A DNA stretch of 64,000 bases from Phaeobacter piscinae. Its GTDB lineage: Bacteria > Pseudomonadota > Alphaproteobacteria > Rhodobacterales > Rhodobacteraceae. Where the stretch lies: positions 2,108,001 to 2,172,000 of the forward strand of contig NZ_CP010681.1 of the NCBI RefSeq assembly GCF_002407245.1, in the 5' to 3' direction. A model generated the notes under the pieces. It saw nothing but the letters and a program-made list of their open reading frames with translations, was not told the origin of the DNA and did no database searches. Below are positions 1-8,610 of this stretch, in pieces; the first letter of the stretch is position 1, and the number at the start of each line of letters is the position of its first letter. The translations under genes and the position numbers were made by a program.

Positions 1-827
1 ACCGCCTCACCGAAGACCAGCGCCCCGAGCAGTGTGGCCCAAAGCAATTGCAAAAACGTTACTGGCTGAGTGACCGTCACCGGTGCCGAGGCGAAGGCCA
101 GTGTCATTGTATAATGTCCAGCGGTGGCAAAGCAGGCGACCGCAAACAGGATCGCCAGTTCCCACAGCGTGGGTGTCACCCAGACCACGGCGGCGAAGGG
201 CGCAAGAAACACCGTCACCCAGATCGACAGCATCGCCACGACCACCACCGGGCTGGTGCCGTCCACGGTGGTCTTGGCCAGAAGATAAGACGCGCCGAAG
301 GCCAGTGCGGTGAACAGCATGGCAATATGGCCTGCCTCCACCTCGCGAAATCCGGGCCGCAGGATGATCAGCGCTCCGAGCAGCGCCACCAGTATGGCCC
401 CGACCCGGCGCAGCGCCATACGTTCCCCCAGAAACAGCGCCGCCCCGATGGAGACATAGATCGGCGAGAGGTAGTTCATCGCCGTGACCTCTGCCAAGGG
501 GATCTGGGTCATAGCAAAAAACCACAGGATCACCCCCAGCGTATGGACAAACCCCCGTGTGGCAAACAACCCCCAGAGGCGTGGTGTCAATTGGCTGCGG
601 CGTAGCGCGCCAATCATCGGCAACAGGAACACCAGCCCCAGCAGATACCGCAAGAACGCAGATTCCGCTGGCGGGACACGGTCGCCGAGGTATTTGACCA
701 GTGCCGTCACCGCAACAAAGCAGAAGCCCGTCATCAGCATCCAGAACACACCTCTCAAGGGTTGGTTGGCGGCAAAGCGTGATGCGGGCGATGGGGTGTC
801 TTGGGGTGTTGAGGTCATGGCGGGCAT
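1..827 (-). CDS. DMT (EamA) family permease, 3' end cut by window edge
   Basis: Reading leftward from the ATG at 827 (or 818, also in frame) the frame stays open to base 1, giving about 275 residues without a stop; the C-terminus lies outside the window. The translation is a chain of hydrophobic helices with EamA landmarks: an N-terminal helix with ALVKYLGDR, then FFAMTQIPLAEVTAMNYLSP and a LFLGERMALRRVGAI loop, and a second EamA repeat beginning with HIAMLFTALAFGASYLLAKT. Such ten-helix carriers export or import small metabolites across the inner membrane; the substrate cannot be told. GGTGG lies 4 bases before the 827 ATG. It stands alone, tail to tail with nothing visible on the left. Confidence 0.85.
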   Translation of the reverse strand, partial: MPAMTSTPQDTPSPASRFAANQPLRGVFWMLMTGFCFVAVTALVKYLGDRVPPAESAFLRYLLGLVFLLPMIGALRRSQLTPRLWGLFATRGFVHTLGVILWFFAMTQIPLAEVTAMNYLSPIYVSIGAALFLGERMALRRVGAILVALLGALIILRPGFREVEAGHIAMLFTALAFGASYLLAKTTVDGTSPVVVVAMLSIWVTVFLAPFAAVVWVTPTLWELAILFAVACFATAGHYTMTLAFASAPVTVTQPVTFLQLLWATLLGALVFGEA

Positions 828-952
828 GAGACCACCGGGGTCGCTGCAGAACAACCCTTCACATATGAAATATCTTCATGCTGGGGCGATGAGTGCGGAT
901 TTGGCCGGATAACGCGCAGATCCTCGTGACGGCAGGAGTGAGGAGACAGCCC

Positions 953-1558
953 CTACATCAGCAGCAGTTTGAGCGCGATGGCCCACATGGTCAGACCCAC
1001 CAGCACATCCAGCACCTGCCATGCCCGGGGTCGGGCAAAGACGGGCGCCAGAAAGCTGGCGCCATAGCCCAGCGTGAAGAAGAACACGAAGCTCGCGACC
1101 GCTGCCCCCAAGCCGAACACCAGCGGCTGCGGATATTGCGCCGAGATTGAGCCGAGCAACACCACGGTATCCAGATAGACATGCGGGTTGAGCCAGGTCA
1201 GCGCCAGAACCGTTGCCAGCATCGGCCAGAGTGTGACCGGCGCTCCCTGCCGGTCGGCACTGTCCAGATGCGCCCCGCCACGCCAGGCCGCCATCAGGCT
1301 GCGCGCGCCATACCACAGCAGAAACGCCGCCCCGCCCAGGCGCATCGCCATCTCAAACCACGGCACCGCCAATGCGAGAGAGCCAAACCCCAGAACACCG
1401 GCAGTGATCAACAGCGCATCGGAGCTGGCACACGTAAAGCAGATCCAGAACACATGCTGTCGCCGCAGCCCCTGCCGCAGCACAAAGGCGTTTTGCGCAC
1501 CAATGGCCATAATGAGGCTGAGGCCAAGAAAGAAACCGGCGATCAGGCTGGGGGGCAT
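953..1558 (-). CDS. argO: LysE/ArgO family basic amino acid exporter
   Basis: A 201-residue inner-membrane exporter of the LysE/RhtB superfamily, the usual family length. The family signature GAQNAFVLRQGL is at residues 20-31 and the conserved NPHVYLDT of the second half at 124-131; about six hydrophobic segments. ArgO/LysE proteins expel arginine or lysine (and toxic analogues). The open frame extends upstream to 1639, but the ATG at 1558 starts the conserved hydrophobic N-terminus and the upstream 27 residues are arginine-rich and non-conserved in character. A LysR gene of the ArgP type is divergent, 114 bp away, the classic exporter/regulator pair, so induction by basic amino acids is inferred. 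Confidence 0.88.
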   Translation of the reverse strand: MPPSLIAGFFLGLSLIMAIGAQNAFVLRQGLRRQHVFWICFTCASSDALLITAGVLGFGSLALAVPWFEMAMRLGGAAFLLWYGARSLMAAWRGGAHLDSADRQGAPVTLWPMLATVLALTWLNPHVYLDTVVLLGSISAQYPQPLVFGLGAAVASFVFFFTLGYGASFLAPVFARPRAWQVLDVLVGLTMWAIALKLLLM

Positions 1559-1672
1559 GGGGGTATCCTTTGGTGGTGTTTGCGCGGACCGATCTCCGCA
1601 TCTGCGACTTTGACTACGCCGCCTTAATGCTGTACGCAAATTAATCCGAATAACCTCAATTAAGCAGAGCTA

Positions 1673-2557
1673 ATGAGATTCGATCCCAATCACCTTGCCG
1701 CGCTCTCGGCGGTCCTGCGGCTTGGCTCCTTTGAGGCGGCGGCGCAGGCGCTGCTGGTCACGCCCTCAGCGATCTCGCAGCGGATCAAGGCGCTGGAGGA
1801 TCGGATCGGCAGCAGCTTGGTGCAGCGTGGCAGCCCGTGCCTTGGCACCGAGGCTGGGCTTCGCATTGCCAAACACGCCGAGGATGTGGCCTTGCTGGAA
1901 GCGGCTGTGTCAGAGGATCTGCGGCTGGAGCGCGCGCCCGGTGCATCGCGCCTGCGGGTGGCGATCAATGCGGACAGTCTGGCGACCTGGTTTGTTCCGG
2001 TGATGGCCGCCTGCGACGGGCTGCTGTTTGATCTGGTGATCGACGATCAGGATCACAGCGCCGACTGGCTGCGCCGGGGCGAGGTTTCGGCGGCGGTGAC
2101 CGCCCATGCCAAGCCGGTGACTGGCTGCGATGCCCACCCATTAGGGGCGCTGCGCTATATTGCGACGGCGTCACCAGGGTTTCGGGAGCGCTGGTTTGCC
2201 AAGGGCGTGACACAAGAGGCCGCAACGCGCGCGCCCTGTCTCATATTTAATGCCAAGGATCAGCTGCAGGGGCGCTGGCTCAGCGCACATGTGGGCAGCG
2301 GGATCGCACCGCCCGCCCATTTCCTGCCGTCCAGTCAGGCCTTTGTCGATGCCGCATTGGCAGGCGTGGGCTGGGGGATGAACCCCGAACAGCTGGCAGC
2401 CCCTTATCTGACGGCAGAGCAGCTCTGCCCGCTTATCCCGGACACCCCGCTGGATGTGCCATTGACCTGGCAGGTGAGCCGGGTACTGGCCCCGGCCCTT
2501 GCCGATGTGACCCGTGCCGTGCTCATATCAGCGCGTCGGCATCTGACGCCGATCTAA
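1673..2557 (+). CDS. argP: LysR-type regulator, ArgP/LysG family
   Basis: 294 residues: an N-terminal winged helix-turn-helix (roughly 3-60, with SFEAAAQALLVTPSAISQRI as recognition region) followed by a periplasmic-binding-protein-like effector domain. The phrase AISQRIKALEDRIGSSLVQR is characteristic of the ArgP/LysG branch, which senses arginine/lysine and activates the neighbouring exporter. It is divergent from the exporter gene, so the 1559-1672 intergenic segment should hold its operator. The ATG at 1673 closely follows a run of AT-rich sequence; the next gene begins 17 bp after its stop. Function is inferred from family and context. Confidence 0.87.
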   Translation: MRFDPNHLAALSAVLRLGSFEAAAQALLVTPSAISQRIKALEDRIGSSLVQRGSPCLGTEAGLRIAKHAEDVALLEAAVSEDLRLERAPGASRLRVAINADSLATWFVPVMAACDGLLFDLVIDDQDHSADWLRRGEVSAAVTAHAKPVTGCDAHPLGALRYIATASPGFRERWFAKGVTQEAATRAPCLIFNAKDQLQGRWLSAHVGSGIAPPAHFLPSSQAFVDAALAGVGWGMNPEQLAAPYLTAEQLCPLIPDTPLDVPLTWQVSRVLAPALADVTRAVLISARRHLTPI

Positions 2558-2574
2558 CCACCGGGGGCACGGCA

Positions 2575-3495
2575 GTGCCAGAGGATCACGACACCAGCAA
2601 AACGAACGGCAGGTTATCCAGCCTGAGAACCGACCCCGCCCGCACCTCGCCAAAACGGCTGCGCATTCTGACACTGGGGCGAAGCTTTCTATGGCAGCTG
2701 GTTCTGCCAAGGATCGTGGTGCTGCTGACATGGGCACTGTTGAATACGGTCGTGGTGCTGCCGATACGGTTGCTCTATGCGCTGGTTCTGATCGACGCGC
2801 TGCTGCTGTTGTGGCAGGCGCGGTGCTTCCTGCGCAGCGCCGATGCCCATATCCGCGACACCGGACATCTGGCGCCGGTCTGGGGGGGATATCTGGCCAT
2901 TCTCTTTGCCGGCTTTGCCACCGTAACCCTGTGGTGGGACGCGGTGCTGATCGCGACGACCCCGGATGAGCCGGATTATGCCGAGCAGGAACGGCTGGCG
3001 CGTGAGGCGCTTTATGACTTGTCGATCACCCCGGATGGGCGGCGGCTGGTCTTTGTCGGGGAAATCCCGCATGGGCTGACCCGCCGCGTGGCGGCGATGA
3101 TGGCAGAGGCCCCGGCCCTGCGTGAGGTCGCCCTGAGCGGTCCGGGCGGGCTGATCTATGAGGCACGCGGTGTGGCCCGGCTGATCCGGGACAGGGCGCT
3201 GGACACGGTGGCGGAGGGCACCTGCGCCTCTGCCTGCACGCTGATCTTCGCGGCGGGGCAACAGCGCAGGCTGGCCGATCAGGGCGTCTTGGGGTTTCAC
3301 GCCTATGCGCTGAATTTCCCCGGTGGGTTGCCACAGGTGGATCTGGGCCGCGAACAGGCCCGCGACCGGGCGTTCCTGATCGAACAGGGCATCAGCGCAG
3401 GGTTTGCCGACCGGCTGTTTGCCACCGCGAGCAATGACCTGTGGATGCCCGGCGCGGATGAGCTGCGACGGGAAGGCGTGCTGACGCAGCCCTGA
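2575..3495 (+). CDS. Membrane-anchored ClpP-fold (COG3904-like) protein
   Basis: 306 residues from a GTG start preceded by a G-rich Shine-Dalgarno-like stretch. Residues about 41-80 and 103-127 are hydrophobic and predicted to anchor the protein in the inner membrane. The rest (about 150-306) resembles the ClpP/crotonase fold: SGPGGLIYEARGVARLI at 188-204 matches the substrate-binding strand and turn, and GTCASACTLIFAAG at 215-228 the helix bearing the nucleophile, S219. LGFH at 239-242 may supply the histidine. Proteins of this type are annotated as predicted periplasmic proteins; peptidase activity is inferred, not shown. It follows argP by 17 bp but a functional link is unknown. Confidence 0.72.
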   Translation: MPEDHDTSKTNGRLSSLRTDPARTSPKRLRILTLGRSFLWQLVLPRIVVLLTWALLNTVVVLPIRLLYALVLIDALLLLWQARCFLRSADAHIRDTGHLAPVWGGYLAILFAGFATVTLWWDAVLIATTPDEPDYAEQERLAREALYDLSITPDGRRLVFVGEIPHGLTRRVAAMMAEAPALREVALSGPGGLIYEARGVARLIRDRALDTVAEGTCASACTLIFAAGQQRRLADQGVLGFHAYALNFPGGLPQVDLGREQARDRAFLIEQGISAGFADRLFATASNDLWMPGADELRREGVLTQP

Positions 3496-3505
3496 TCGTC
3501 TCAGA

Positions 3506-3976
3506 TCAACTCAGGGCCTTGGTCATGCGGTAGTTGTGAAGCCCGACGCCCCGGCGTTCAATCTCGCGGCGCCCCTCGTCAGTAAAACCCTGCCGGATGA
3601 AAAACCGCTTCGCGGCCTCGCTTGCCTCAACATATAGGCTGCTAAGCCCCAGATCCCGCGCCTGCGCCTCCAACTGCTGATAAAGTGCAAGGCCGACGCC
3701 GGTGCCCGCCACATCTGGGTGACAGTAGAAACAATCGATATGGCCATCCCGCTCCAGCTCGATAAAGCCCTGCGGCTGATCGGCGGCATTCACCGCGACA
3801 AAGACAAAGCGCCCGTCATCTGAGCGGCCCTGCCACACCTCCGCCGGGGCCGGTTCCGGGCTCCAGGCGGCGCATTGCTCCGGGCTGTAGTCCCGTGCGC
3901 TCACGCCATGCACGGCAGCGTGAAAAATCTGCGCCAGCGCTGCGGCATCTTCGGAGCGGAAACCTCTGATTTTCAT
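3506..3976 (-). CDS. GNAT family N-acetyltransferase
   Basis: 156 residues, a single GNAT domain. Residues 87-106 hold the acetyl-CoA pyrophosphate-binding motif with the core GTGVG at 91-95, preceded by a strand (HIDCFYCHPDVA). The C-terminal FFIRQGF at 125-131 is the usual motif B region. The family acetylates amines of small molecules or proteins; the close resemblance to YafP-type proteins is suggestive only. ATG at 3976 begins the typical MKIR first strand. It converges on the upstream membrane protein with a 10-bp gap and is transcribed alone. Substrate unknown. Confidence 0.85.
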   Translation of the reverse strand: MKIRGFRSEDAAALAQIFHAAVHGVSARDYSPEQCAAWSPEPAPAEVWQGRSDDGRFVFVAVNAADQPQGFIELERDGHIDCFYCHPDVAGTGVGLALYQQLEAQARDLGLSSLYVEASEAAKRFFIRQGFTDEGRREIERRGVGLHNYRMTKALS

Positions 3977-4020
3977 CGTTTTATCCTTATGTGGCTTTGA
4001 CCCAAAGGGACAGCGCAGAC

Positions 4021-4045
4021 GAAAAGACCCGCCAGTCCGGCGGGC
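4021..4045 (-). terminator. Rho-independent terminator after yebC
   Basis: Read on the minus strand the sequence forms a six-pair GC stem (CCCGCC/GGCGGG, loop GGACT) followed by TCTTTTC. It lies 31 bp past the yebC stop codon. Confidence 0.75.
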
Positions 4046-4075
4046 CTCAGGCTTTCTCGTTGTCGCAGCCGCGGT

Positions 4076-4816
4076 TTACAGCTGCTCCATCACCTCATCC
4101 GAGGCTTCGAAGTTGGTGGTGACCCGCTGCACGTCATCATCGTCTTCCAGTGCATCCACCAGCTTCATCAGCTTCTGCATGCCTTCGAGATCCAGCTCGG
4201 TGGTGGTGGTGGGCTTCCACACCAGCTTGGTTGAGTCGGACTCGCCCAGTTCACCTTCCAGCGCGTTGGACACCTCGTTGAGGTCGGTATCGGCGCAGTA
4301 GATGATGTGGCCATCTTCGGAACTGTCGACATCTTCGGCGCCCGCTTCAATCGCAGCCATCATAACAGTGTCCGCATCGCCGACCGTTGCCGGGTAAGTC
4401 ACCTCGCCCTTGCGGTCGAACATAAAGCCGACGGAGCCGGTCTCGCCGAGGTTGCCGCCGTTCTTGGAGAAGGTGGAGCGCACGGTGGAAGCGGTGCGGT
4501 TGCGGTTGTCGGTCATGGCTTCGACGATGACGGCCACGCCATTCGGGCCATAGCCCTCATAGCGGATTTCTTCGTAATCATCGCCTTCACCGGCAGTGGA
4601 TTTCTTGATCGCGCGGTCAATCACATCCTTGGGGACGGATTGGCTCTTGGCTTCCTTCACCGCCAGACGCAGACGCGGGTTTTTCTCAGGATCGGGGTCG
4701 CCCATTTTGGCGGCGACGGTGATTTCCTTGGAGAGTTTCGAGAACAATTTCGACCGCGCGGCGTCCTGACGGCCCTTGCGGTGCTGGATATTCGCCCATT
4801 TGGAATGGCCTGCCAT
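4076..4816 (-). CDS. yebC: YebC/PmpR (TACO1) family protein
   Basis: 246 residues, the normal family length, with the invariant N-terminus [18 protein letters not shown] and conserved acidic C-terminal domains. YebC-family proteins are cytoplasmic; some were described as DNA-binding regulators, and more recent work links them to relief of ribosome stalling at polyproline, in keeping with mitochondrial TACO1. The open frame runs on to 4921, but the MAGHSKW methionine at 4816 is the known start. A terminator follows it directly. In many bacteria it neighbours ruvC; here it does not, so it is probably monocistronic. Confidence 0.95.
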   Translation of the reverse strand: MAGHSKWANIQHRKGRQDAARSKLFSKLSKEITVAAKMGDPDPEKNPRLRLAVKEAKSQSVPKDVIDRAIKKSTAGEGDDYEEIRYEGYGPNGVAVIVEAMTDNRNRTASTVRSTFSKNGGNLGETGSVGFMFDRKGEVTYPATVGDADTVMMAAIEAGAEDVDSSEDGHIIYCADTDLNEVSNALEGELGESDSTKLVWKPTTTTELDLEGMQKLMKLVDALEDDDDVQRVTTNFEASDEVMEQL

Positions 4817-5006
4817 GGTGCATCCTTGCTGCTTCAATTTCGATCTGGCGCCCATATAGCCCCGACATGTGGGGGCTTTCAAGCGCCCCATATGCACCCT
4901 GCCCTTAGCAGCGCGCCCCAAGCACAGGCCCGCGCCGCTTGCAGGCTGGGACCCAGTGTTAAAATCCGGCGGTTGCCCCGCCCGTCTCAGCGGCTAGAGT
5001 GGCGCC

Positions 5007-6782
5007 ATGACATTTGACCAGACCGTTCTATTCGCCCTCTTTGCCGCTGTCTTTGGCCTGCTGCTTTGGGGAAAGTATCGCTATGATATCGTGGCGTTTT
5101 CGGCGCTAATGGTGGCGGTGGTTCTGGGCGTGGTGCCCGCCAGCGAGGCCTTTGCAGGGTTTGGCCACCCGGCCACATTGGTGGTGGCATTGGTGCTGGT
5201 GGTCTCGGCCGGGCTGGTGCGGTCGGGGGCGGTGTTTCTGATCACCCGCACGCTGGTGGACAGCAGCCGCAATCTGGGCGCACATATCACGCTGATGGGC
5301 GGGATCGGCGCGGTTCTGTCGGCTTTCATGAACAATGTCGCTGCGTTGGCGCTGCTGATGCCGGTCGATATTCAGACCGCGCGCAAGGCCGGACGCACAC
5401 CGGGGATGAGCCTGATGCCGCTGTCCTTTGCCACCATCTTAGGCGGTATGGCGACGCTGATCGGGACGCCCCCCAATATCATCATTGCCTCAATCCGCGA
5501 GGAGACCCTCGGAGAACCGTTCCGGATGTTCGACTTTGCCCCGGTGGGCGGGATTGCGGCGCTGGCGGGGTTGCTGTTTGTCGCGCTGATCGGCTGGCGC
5601 CTGATCCCGCTTCGCCAGAATGCGGCGGGCGCGTCAGAGGCACAGCTGTCCCAGTATATTGCCGAGCTGACAGTGCCCGAAGGCTCCGAAATGATCGGCC
5701 AGCGGCTGGGAGAATTCGACAAGGAAGCGGAGAAAGCCGATGTCGCCATTCTGGGGCTGATCCGCGACGGGAAGCGGCTTTATGGGCGGGCGGCAGGTCA
5801 GCTGTTACGGGCCGGTGACGCTCTGGTGCTGGAGGCCACGCCGGAAGCGCTGGATGAGTTTCGCAGCGCCGCCTCCCTCGACTTTGCCGATGCCGCGCGC
5901 CAGGAGAAACTGGCGGCCGCAGGCGATGGGCTGGAGCTGGTTGAGGTGGTGGTGCCGGAAACCGCCCGCATCAAGGGGCGTAGCGCGCAGGCGCTGGGGC
6001 TGGCCTGGCGACAGAACACAGTTCTGATGGGGCTGGCGCGGCAGGGTCGCCGCCTGACCCGGCATATCCGACAGGAACAGATTGAGGCCGGGGATATCCT
6101 GCTGCTGCTCTGCCCGCGCGATCGCGGCGCCGATGTCACCGAGTGGCTGGGCTGCCTGCCGCTGGCCGAGCGTGGCCTGTCGGTAACCGCCAATGACAAG
6201 ACCTGGCTGGCGATTGGTCTCTTTGCGGGGGCGGTGCTCGCGGCCTCGCTGGGGATTATCTATCTGCCGATTGCGCTGGGGCTGGTGGTGGTGGCCTATG
6301 TGTTGACCAAGATCCTGCCGCTGGCGGAATTATATGACCACATTGAATGGCCGGTGGTTGTGCTGCTGGGATCCATGATCCCATTGGGAGCAGCCTTAGA
6401 CAGCGCCGGTGGGACGGCTCTGATTGCTGAAAGCCTGCTCACACTGACCAATGGGATGCCCGCCTGGGCCATTCTGACAGTATTGATGGTGGTCACCATG
6501 ACGCTGTCGGATGTGCTGAACAACACCGCCACAGCCATTGTTGCAGCCCCTGTCGGCATCCAGATGGCCAATGGCCTTGGGGTGTCACCTGATCCGTTCC
6601 TGATGGCAGTGGCGGTCGCGGCCTCTGCAGCCTTCCTCACCCCTATCGGGCATAAGAACAACACACTGGTGCTGGGGCCCGGCGGCTATCAGTTTGGTGA
6701 TTACTGGCGCATTGGCCTGCCGCTTGAGGTGTTGATCATCGCCGTTTCTATCCCGTCGATCTTGCTGTTCTGGCCGCTTTGA
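5007..6782 (+). CDS. SLC13 family permease with two TrkA-C domains
   Basis: 591 residues. Hydrophobic N-terminal half (2-200) with NNVAALALLMPV at 109-120 and LIGTPPNIIIA at 151-161, typical of the SLC13/ArsB (ion transporter) superfamily; two cytosolic RCK_C/TrkA-C modules at about 217-290 and 308-372; then a second membrane half with the mirrored DVLNNTATAIVAAP and LTPIGHKNNTLVLGPGGYQF. Such carriers move anions such as sulfate or dicarboxylates; the TrkA-C modules are thought to sense ligands. Substrate not determinable. A similar but clearly distinct permease lies at 8607-10424 on the other strand. Confidence 0.9.
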   Translation: MTFDQTVLFALFAAVFGLLLWGKYRYDIVAFSALMVAVVLGVVPASEAFAGFGHPATLVVALVLVVSAGLVRSGAVFLITRTLVDSSRNLGAHITLMGGIGAVLSAFMNNVAALALLMPVDIQTARKAGRTPGMSLMPLSFATILGGMATLIGTPPNIIIASIREETLGEPFRMFDFAPVGGIAALAGLLFVALIGWRLIPLRQNAAGASEAQLSQYIAELTVPEGSEMIGQRLGEFDKEAEKADVAILGLIRDGKRLYGRAAGQLLRAGDALVLEATPEALDEFRSAASLDFADAARQEKLAAAGDGLELVEVVVPETARIKGRSAQALGLAWRQNTVLMGLARQGRRLTRHIRQEQIEAGDILLLLCPRDRGADVTEWLGCLPLAERGLSVTANDKTWLAIGLFAGAVLAASLGIIYLPIALGLVVVAYVLTKILPLAELYDHIEWPVVVLLGSMIPLGAALDSAGGTALIAESLLTLTNGMPAWAILTVLMVVTMTLSDVLNNTATAIVAAPVGIQMANGLGVSPDPFLMAVAVAASAAFLTPIGHKNNTLVLGPGGYQFGDYWRIGLPLEVLIIAVSIPSILLFWPL

Positions 6783-6894
6783 ACAGGCGGATCAACGCGG
6801 ATATGACCCAACGGCAGGGCGCGCAGGGTTTGCGCCTGTGCCCTCTGCACGCTTAGGCTGATCCCACCACGGGGACCAACAGCGGAGGCACGCC

Positions 6895-8565
6895 ATGGGA
6901 CAGGTGACGGACAACAGCGCAGATGTGATCATTATCGGCGCCGGGCTGGCCGGACTGGTGGCGGCAGCCGAACTGGGCGACCGGGGAAAGCGGGTGATCC
7001 TGCTGGATCAGGAGCCTGCGCATTTCCTGGGTGGTCAGGCCCATTGGAGCCTCGGTGGGTTGTTCATGATCGACACACCGGAACAGCGCCGCATGGGCAT
7101 TCGCGACTGCCCCGATCTGGCGCGGCGCGACTGGTTCGGCAGCGCCCAGTTTGACCGACCCGAGGATCACTGGCCGCAACGCTGGGCGCGGGCCTATCTG
7201 GAGTTTGCCAGTGGCGATATGCGGGCCTGGCTGCATGGGTTGGGGATGCGCTGGTTTCCGGTGGTAGGCTGGGCCGAACGCGGCGGCGGCGATGGCGAAG
7301 GCCACGGCAATTCAGTGCCGCGCTTTCACCTCACCTGGGGCACCGGACCAGGGGTGGTCGCCCCCTTTGCCGCGCGGGTAGAGGCCCATATTAAGGCTGG
7401 TCTGATCCAGCCGCGGTTTCGCCATCAGGTCAGCCATATCATCACCCAGGGCGGCATCGTCAAAGGTGTCTCCGGCGAGGTTCTGGCCGCAGATGACGCC
7501 CCGCAGGGCGCACGCACCAATCGGCAGGAAATCGGCGAGTTTGAGGTCTATGCGCCGTCGGTGCTGGTCGCCTCTGGCGGGATTGGTGGCAATCTGGATG
7601 CGGTGCGCAAGAACTGGCCGGTGGAGCGGCTCGGCCCGGCGCCGCGCCGCATGGTGTCGGGTGTGCCCTTTCACGTGGATGGCCGCATGATCCCCATCGC
7701 GGAGGCCGCTGGCGGCCATGTTATCAATGCCGACCGGATGTGGCACTACACCGAGGGGCTGCGCAACTGGGATCCAATCTGGCCCAACCACGGCATTCGC
7801 ATTCTGCCGGGGCCTTCTTCGATGTGGTTTGACGCCAGAGGCGACCGACTACCCGCGCCTTACCTCCCGGGATTTGACACGCTGGGCACCCTGCGCGAAA
7901 TCCTGAAGACCGGGCAGGATTACAGTTGGTTCATCCTGAGCCAGAAGATCATCCAAAAGGAATTTGCCCTGTCGGGGTCGGAGCAGAACCCGGATCTGAC
8001 CTCCGGCAAATGGGGCGAGGTGCTGCGCGCGCGGCTGTTGTCGCGGGGCAAGGCCCCTGGCCCGGTGGAGGCGTTCAAGAAACATGGTGCGGATTTCGTC
8101 GTCGCCGACACGCTGAGTGATCTGGTCAAGGGCATGAATGAACTGGGGGAGCTGCCGCTGGAGGAAAGCCATTTGCGCCGCCAGATCGAAGCGCGGGATG
8201 CGCAAGCCGACAATCCCTTTGCCAAGGATGCGCAGCTGATTGCGATCAATGCCGCGCGCAACTACCGGGGCGATCGTCTGATCCGCACCGCCAAGCCGCA
8301 CCGCCTGCTGGACCGCGCCAATGGGCCGCTGATTGCAGTGCGGCTGAACATCCTGACGCGCAAGTCTCTGGGCGGCCTGCAGACCAATCTCGACGGGCAG
8401 CTGATTGGCGCGGATGGCGCCACGGTGCCGGGGTTGTTTGCTGCCGGAGAGGTCGCCGGTTTTGGCGGTGGCGGCTATCACGGCTACAACGCGCTGGAGG
8501 GCAGTTTCCTTGGTGGATGTCTGTTTACCGGTCGCCAAGCCGGGCGATCACGTGCGATTGCCTGA
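6895..8565 (+). CDS. FAD-binding dehydrogenase (FAD_binding_2 family)
   Basis: 556-residue flavoprotein. The Rossmann dinucleotide motif GAGLAG is at 15-20, preceded by DVIIIG. The C-terminus has GLFAAGEVAGFGGGGYHG, the FAD-binding motif of the fumarate reductase/3-ketosteroid dehydrogenase family, then NALEGSFLGGCLFTGR. Proteins with this overall layout are annotated as FAD-binding dehydrogenases, close to KsdD; substrate unknown. No signal peptide, so cytoplasmic. It is preceded by 112 bp after the first SLC13 permease and converges with the second, so it might oxidise or reduce something one of them carries; that is inference. Confidence 0.87.
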   Translation: MGQVTDNSADVIIIGAGLAGLVAAAELGDRGKRVILLDQEPAHFLGGQAHWSLGGLFMIDTPEQRRMGIRDCPDLARRDWFGSAQFDRPEDHWPQRWARAYLEFASGDMRAWLHGLGMRWFPVVGWAERGGGDGEGHGNSVPRFHLTWGTGPGVVAPFAARVEAHIKAGLIQPRFRHQVSHIITQGGIVKGVSGEVLAADDAPQGARTNRQEIGEFEVYAPSVLVASGGIGGNLDAVRKNWPVERLGPAPRRMVSGVPFHVDGRMIPIAEAAGGHVINADRMWHYTEGLRNWDPIWPNHGIRILPGPSSMWFDARGDRLPAPYLPGFDTLGTLREILKTGQDYSWFILSQKIIQKEFALSGSEQNPDLTSGKWGEVLRARLLSRGKAPGPVEAFKKHGADFVVADTLSDLVKGMNELGELPLEESHLRRQIEARDAQADNPFAKDAQLIAINAARNYRGDRLIRTAKPHRLLDRANGPLIAVRLNILTRKSLGGLQTNLDGQLIGADGATVPGLFAAGEVAGFGGGGYHGYNALEGSFLGGCLFTGRQAGRSRAIA

Positions 8566-8582
8566 ACTGACATAAATCATGG

Positions 8583-8610
8583 TTAACAGAACCTTACTGA
8601 CCGCTGTTAA
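8583..8610. repeat. 7-bp inverted repeat between convergent genes
   Basis: TTAACAG (8583-8589) and CTGTTAA (8604-8610) form a short imperfectly GC-poor hairpin with a 14-base loop, overlapping the stop codon of the leftward permease. It may act as a weak bidirectional terminator; there is no clear T-run. Confidence 0.35.

Noticed and set aside
7..525. 172-aa reading frame on the minus strand at the left edge
   Set aside because: Its translation is Gly/Arg/His-rich and lies in a different frame from the continuous EamA-like frame 1-827.
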